This document shows positions 6,828-9,269 of a stretch of DNA of 9,269 nucleotides, piece after piece; position 1 is the stretch's first letter; each line of letters opens with the position of its first letter. Source of the stretch: Candidatus Woesearchaeota archaeon. Lineage in GTDB: Archaea; Nanobdellota; Nanobdellia; Woesearchaeales; UBA583. A model generated the notes under the pieces. That model saw only the letters and a list, made by a program, of their open reading frames with translations. It searched no databases and had not been told where the DNA came from. The stretch covers positions 1 to 9,269 of the forward strand of contig SKGP01000031.1 in NCBI GenBank assembly GCA_007117405.1, in the 5' to 3' direction. The position numbers and the translations under genes were made by a program.

Positions 6828-7768
6828 AAATTTCTTTTTTAGGAAAAGGTGGAAGTGGAAAAACAACAATCTCTGGGGCATTTATCAGGTGGTTATCTGA
6901 AAAAAGTGAAGTTATAGCAATTGATGCTGACTTAAATGTTCATCTGCAAAATACCCTTGGAATTGAAGGAGACCTAATAGAAATCTCAGAAAGAATAAAT
7001 GAGATAAAAGACTACTTAAGAGGAAATAGGAATGATATAACAAATGATGATTTTCTCTCAACAACACCTCCATCAAAAAAATCAAGATTTATTAAACCAA
7101 CAAAAAACGACCCTTTTATAAAAAAATTTTCTATTCAAAAAGGAAACATATCTTTTATGAAAGTTGGAAGTTATAATAATGAAGATATTGGCCACAATTG
7201 CTATCATAGCAAACTTGGAAGTCTTGAACATATATTTCACCATATGCTTGATGAAAAAAATGATTATGTAATCTCAGATGCAACCGCAGGAGTAGACAAT
7301 CTAGGGACTTCTCTTTTTTATTCCTACGATATAAATTTCTTTGTTGTTGAACCTACCGAAAAATCTGCAAGTGTTTTTTTAGATTTCTTAAAACATTGTG
7401 AAGAAAAAAAAGTTAAGGTGTATGCTATTGGAAATAAAATAGAAGATGAAGAGGACTTAGAATTTCTCAAAAACAAAATAGGAGAAAAAAGTATTCTAAC
7501 TTGGATTCCATACGAAAAATCAATTCGAAAATTCGAACAAGGTGATAATGATTCAATGAATAATTTTATTGAAAAAAACAAAGAAAAATTTTCTTTAATA
7601 AAAGAAAAAATAGACTCTATTGAAAAAGATTGGAAAAAATATCACTCAAATCTTGTAAATGCACACAAAGAAGGTTGCCAGTCCTGGTGGAATGATTATT
7701 ATAAAAAAGATTTAGCCTCCATTGTCGATTATACTTTCAGTTATGAAGATACAATTAAAAAAAAATGA
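6824..7768 (+). CDS. CooC/MinD-type P-loop ATPase (SIMIBI class)
   Basis: A 314-aa ATPase of the deviant Walker A type: G-K-G-G-S-G-K-T-T (7-15) with the signature lysine K8, I-D-A-D (33-36) for switch I, S-D-A-T-A-G (151-156) for the Walker B/switch II region, and N204-K205 for adenine contact. These are the marks of CooC, MinD, NifH and ArsA relatives, which work as nucleotide-switched dimers. Among them CooC inserts nickel into carbon monoxide dehydrogenase, and the metal-linked neighbours here make a CooC-like role more likely than cell division or plasmid partition. Unusual parts are an H-N-C-Y-H cluster (124-128) and a basic and aromatic tail (about 255-314) with H-K-E-G-C-Q-S-W-W. Either could bind metal. 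It overlaps both flanking genes by ATGA. Function in metal insertion is inference; the ATPase class is clear. Confidence 0.8.
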   Translation: MKISFLGKGGSGKTTISGAFIRWLSEKSEVIAIDADLNVHLQNTLGIEGDLIEISERINEIKDYLRGNRNDITNDDFLSTTPPSKKSRFIKPTKNDPFIKKFSIQKGNISFMKVGSYNNEDIGHNCYHSKLGSLEHIFHHMLDEKNDYVISDATAGVDNLGTSLFYSYDINFFVVEPTEKSASVFLDFLKHCEEKKVKVYAIGNKIEDEEDLEFLKNKIGEKSILTWIPYEKSIRKFEQGDNDSMNNFIEKNKEKFSLIKEKIDSIEKDWKKYHSNLVNAHKEGCQSWWNDYYKKDLASIVDYTFSYEDTIKKK

Positions 7769-9195
7769 ATATAGAAGCAAAAAGAAGTAATATTACAGAT
7801 GAAATATTGAACAAAAACCAAGACATGCTCTTTCAAGCAAAAATGCTACACAAAGGCCCGGTACATCTTCTTTTTCCTCAAGAAATGATAGAAAACATAA
7901 AAAAAATTAAAAAGATTTTTATAGATACAGAACTTGAAATAAAAATATTTTTTGCATATAAATCCAATTCAAAAATTCCTTTTGCAAAACAAGCAAAAAA
8001 AGAGGGTATATTCATTGATGTAGCGTCAGAAAATGAGCTTTCATCTGCCCTTTCTGCAGGATTTATTGGAAGTGAGATAGAATGTACTGGACCAAAAAAT
8101 AACTCTTTTTTAACTCTTGCTATTCATCATCAATGCTTAATTAGTGTAGATTCTTTAGAAGAAATTAAATCCATTTCTAAATTAACAGAACAAATTGGAA
8201 AAAAAGTTGAAATTCTTATAAGACTCAATGACCTTGAAAGCAAAGATAGAAATATCCTAATAAAAAGAAGTAGATTTGGAATCTCAAAAAATGATTTAGA
8301 AAAAGCCTATAACATTTTGAAGAAAAGTAATTGGATAAATCTAAAAGGATTTCATTTCCATTCAGATGGATATGACATAGAAACAAAATCTGGTTTTTTA
8401 AGTGAAATGATTGAAATAACACAAAGAGCTTGGAAAGATGAAGGACTAAGTCCAACAATATTGAATATGGGTGGAAGTTGGAGAAATCCAATTCTAAAAA
8501 ATTCAAAAAACTGGTCCAAATTTATAGAAAAAATGGGAGAGGAAATAATAAAAGGAAAAAATACTCTTGTTTGGGGAAATAATTTTTATGGTATGAAAAA
8601 AAATGAAAGAGGGAGAATATCTGGAAGAGAAAACGCTATTATGAAAAGTTATGAATCAAATATAGAAAAAGATTTGAAAAATCTTGTTTCAAACGATTCT
8701 CTGCTTGGAAGAAAAATCTCCTCAATTATAAATGAAAATATGTTTGAACTTGCAATTGAACCTGGTTTCTCTCTTTTAGATGGATGTGCTATGACAATAA
8801 CTGAAATAGCTGACGTAAAGAAAAGCGATAAAGATGTTTATCATATTGTAATAGATGCTAACATATATAACCTTTCAACAGCAAAAATGTTTGAAATTAT
8901 TGCAGACCCAGTACTAGTAAAACCAACAAATAATAAAAATAATAAAAAATGTGAGGCTTTTATTTTTGGAAATTTATGTACAGAAGATGATGTAATAATA
9001 AAAAGAAAAATCTTTCTTGATAAAATCCCAGAAAAAGGCGACTTAATCTGCTTTTTAAATACTGCGGCATACAACACAAATTTTGAAGATGCAAGTCCCA
9101 TACTTCACGAAAAAGGAAAGTCTTTCTGTATTGTTAAAAAAAACAATAAATTCCTTCTTATTGATGAAAAAAAATACAACCCTTATGAAAAATGA
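7765..9195 (+). CDS. Fold-III PLP-dependent decarboxylase-like enzyme, Y4yA type
   Basis: This 476-aa enzyme has the alanine-racemase/ornithine-diaminopimelate decarboxylase plan: an N-terminal TIM barrel and a C-terminal beta domain. The PLP lysine is K66 in F-F-A-Y-K-S-N-S. Other marks are R-F-G-I-S (180-184), G-F-H-F-H-S-D (205-211), the phosphate-binding N-M-G-G-S-W (234-239), E-P-G-F (332-335, usually EPGR), the catalytic-cysteine block G-N-L-C405-T-E-D-D, and A-Y-N-T-N-F near 435. The G-P-V-H-L-L-F-P-Q opening and the long insert after GGSW (about 245-310) resemble the Y4yA group rather than LysA or ornithine decarboxylase. Substrate is unknown; decarboxylation or racemisation of an amino acid or amino-acid conjugate is expected. 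Diaminopimelate decarboxylation for lysine synthesis is the alternative, but no other lysine genes are visible. The start overlaps the upstream stop, and the stop overlaps the next start, both by ATGA. Confidence 0.85.
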   Translation: MNIEAKRSNITDEILNKNQDMLFQAKMLHKGPVHLLFPQEMIENIKKIKKIFIDTELEIKIFFAYKSNSKIPFAKQAKKEGIFIDVASENELSSALSAGFIGSEIECTGPKNNSFLTLAIHHQCLISVDSLEEIKSISKLTEQIGKKVEILIRLNDLESKDRNILIKRSRFGISKNDLEKAYNILKKSNWINLKGFHFHSDGYDIETKSGFLSEMIEITQRAWKDEGLSPTILNMGGSWRNPILKNSKNWSKFIEKMGEEIIKGKNTLVWGNNFYGMKKNERGRISGRENAIMKSYESNIEKDLKNLVSNDSLLGRKISSIINENMFELAIEPGFSLLDGCAMTITEIADVKKSDKDVYHIVIDANIYNLSTAKMFEIIADPVLVKPTNNKNNKKCEAFIFGNLCTEDDVIIKRKIFLDKIPEKGDLICFLNTAAYNTNFEDASPILHEKGKSFCIVKKNNKFLLIDEKKYNPYEK

Positions 9196-9269
9196 TTATA
9201 ACCAGTATAAAAGAACTAATAGGAAATACACCAATATTAAAACTCGACTCAAAAGTCCATAAATTAAAA
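9192..9269 (+). CDS. Cysteine-synthase-like fold-II PLP enzyme, N-terminus only (3' partial)
   Basis: The ATG at 9192 overlaps the previous TGA (ATGA) and opens 26 codons up to the window edge. The start reads M-I-I-T-S-I-K-E-L-I-G-N-T-P-I-L-K-L. The S-I-x-x-L-I-G-N-T-P-x-x-x-L pattern is the conserved N-terminus of the cysteine synthase/cystathionine beta-synthase family, which includes CysK, CysM and SbnA. These enzymes carry out beta-replacement on O-acetyl- or O-phosphoserine. The PLP lysine and substrate loop lie outside the window, so the reaction cannot be assigned. Its pairing with a decarboxylase in a metal-regulated operon favours a biosynthetic role such as diaminopropionate formation, as in SbnA, over plain cysteine synthesis. 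That is inference. Confidence 0.8.
   Translation, partial: MIITSIKELIGNTPILKLDSKVHKLK

Noticed and set aside
6824..7768. ParA/MinD role in partition or division, or NifH-type nitrogenase reductase
   Set aside because: No ParB, MinC or partner gene or centromere-like repeat is nearby, the NifH Cys pair is not seen, and the operon context is metal handling.
7765..9195. Plain diaminopimelate decarboxylase (lysA)
   Set aside because: EPGF replaces EPGR, there is a long insert after the GGSW loop, and the neighbours are not lysine genes. The Y4yA-like pattern fits better, though the substrate stays open.
1..9269. CRISPR arrays, insertion sequences, tRNA or rRNA genes, riboswitches
   Set aside because: No regularly spaced repeats, transposase, terminal inverted repeats or tRNA-like cloverleaf segments were seen. 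Noncoding DNA is limited to short gaps of at most about 95 nt.

Overview
The window is AT-rich (a run of A/T-biased codons, arginine mostly AGA) and very compact. Several features point to an archaeon, and the style suggests a small-genome DPANN-type lineage. Two divergent genes have TATA-like boxes about 26 nt before their start codons and look leaderless. Other genes carry strong GGAGG or GGTGAT ribosome-binding sites. A NikR-type regulator and a DHH/DHHA1 phosphoesterase are also present. The lineage is an inference from style, not from a marker gene.

Left part (1-3573). The 3' end of a DHH-family phosphoesterase gene enters from the left edge on the + strand. Convergent to it, with only 2 nt between stops, lies a two-gene minus-strand unit: a 205-aa soluble charged helical protein whose stop overlaps the start (ATGA) of a 617-aa protein. 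The latter has three N-terminal membrane spans, a large presumably extracytoplasmic domain with four cysteines, a Ser/Thr-rich linker and a C-terminal coiled coil. A divergent 175-aa orphan gene with a probable TTG start follows.

Right part (3576-9269). A NikR-like nickel/metal-responsive repressor on the minus strand is divergent from a + strand operon of at least five tightly packed genes: a COG0523/CobW-type G3E GTPase (411 aa), a second and more divergent G3E-like P-loop protein with a long extra C-terminal region (510 aa), a CooC/MinD-type ATPase (314 aa), a fold-III PLP decarboxylase-like enzyme of the Y4yA type (476 aa), and the start of a cysteine-synthase-like fold-II PLP enzyme cut by the right edge. 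The last four are linked by ATGA stop/start overlaps. The 89-nt nikR/GTPase intergenic region has two TAACA/TGTTA palindromes, each between a TATA-like box and a leaderless start. This suggests that the NikR-like protein represses both itself and the operon.

Main idea. This looks like a metal-controlled module that combines three metallochaperone-type P-loop NTPases with a fold-II/fold-III PLP enzyme pair. The pairing recalls the amino-acid-building enzymes SbnA and SbnH of staphyloferrin B. A small amino-acid-derived metal ligand, or a metal-centre maturation or scarcity-response system, are the leading interpretations. Both are inference. The NikR-like protein also has an altered metal site (Glu where the usual second His of HxH sits), so the metal may not be nickel.
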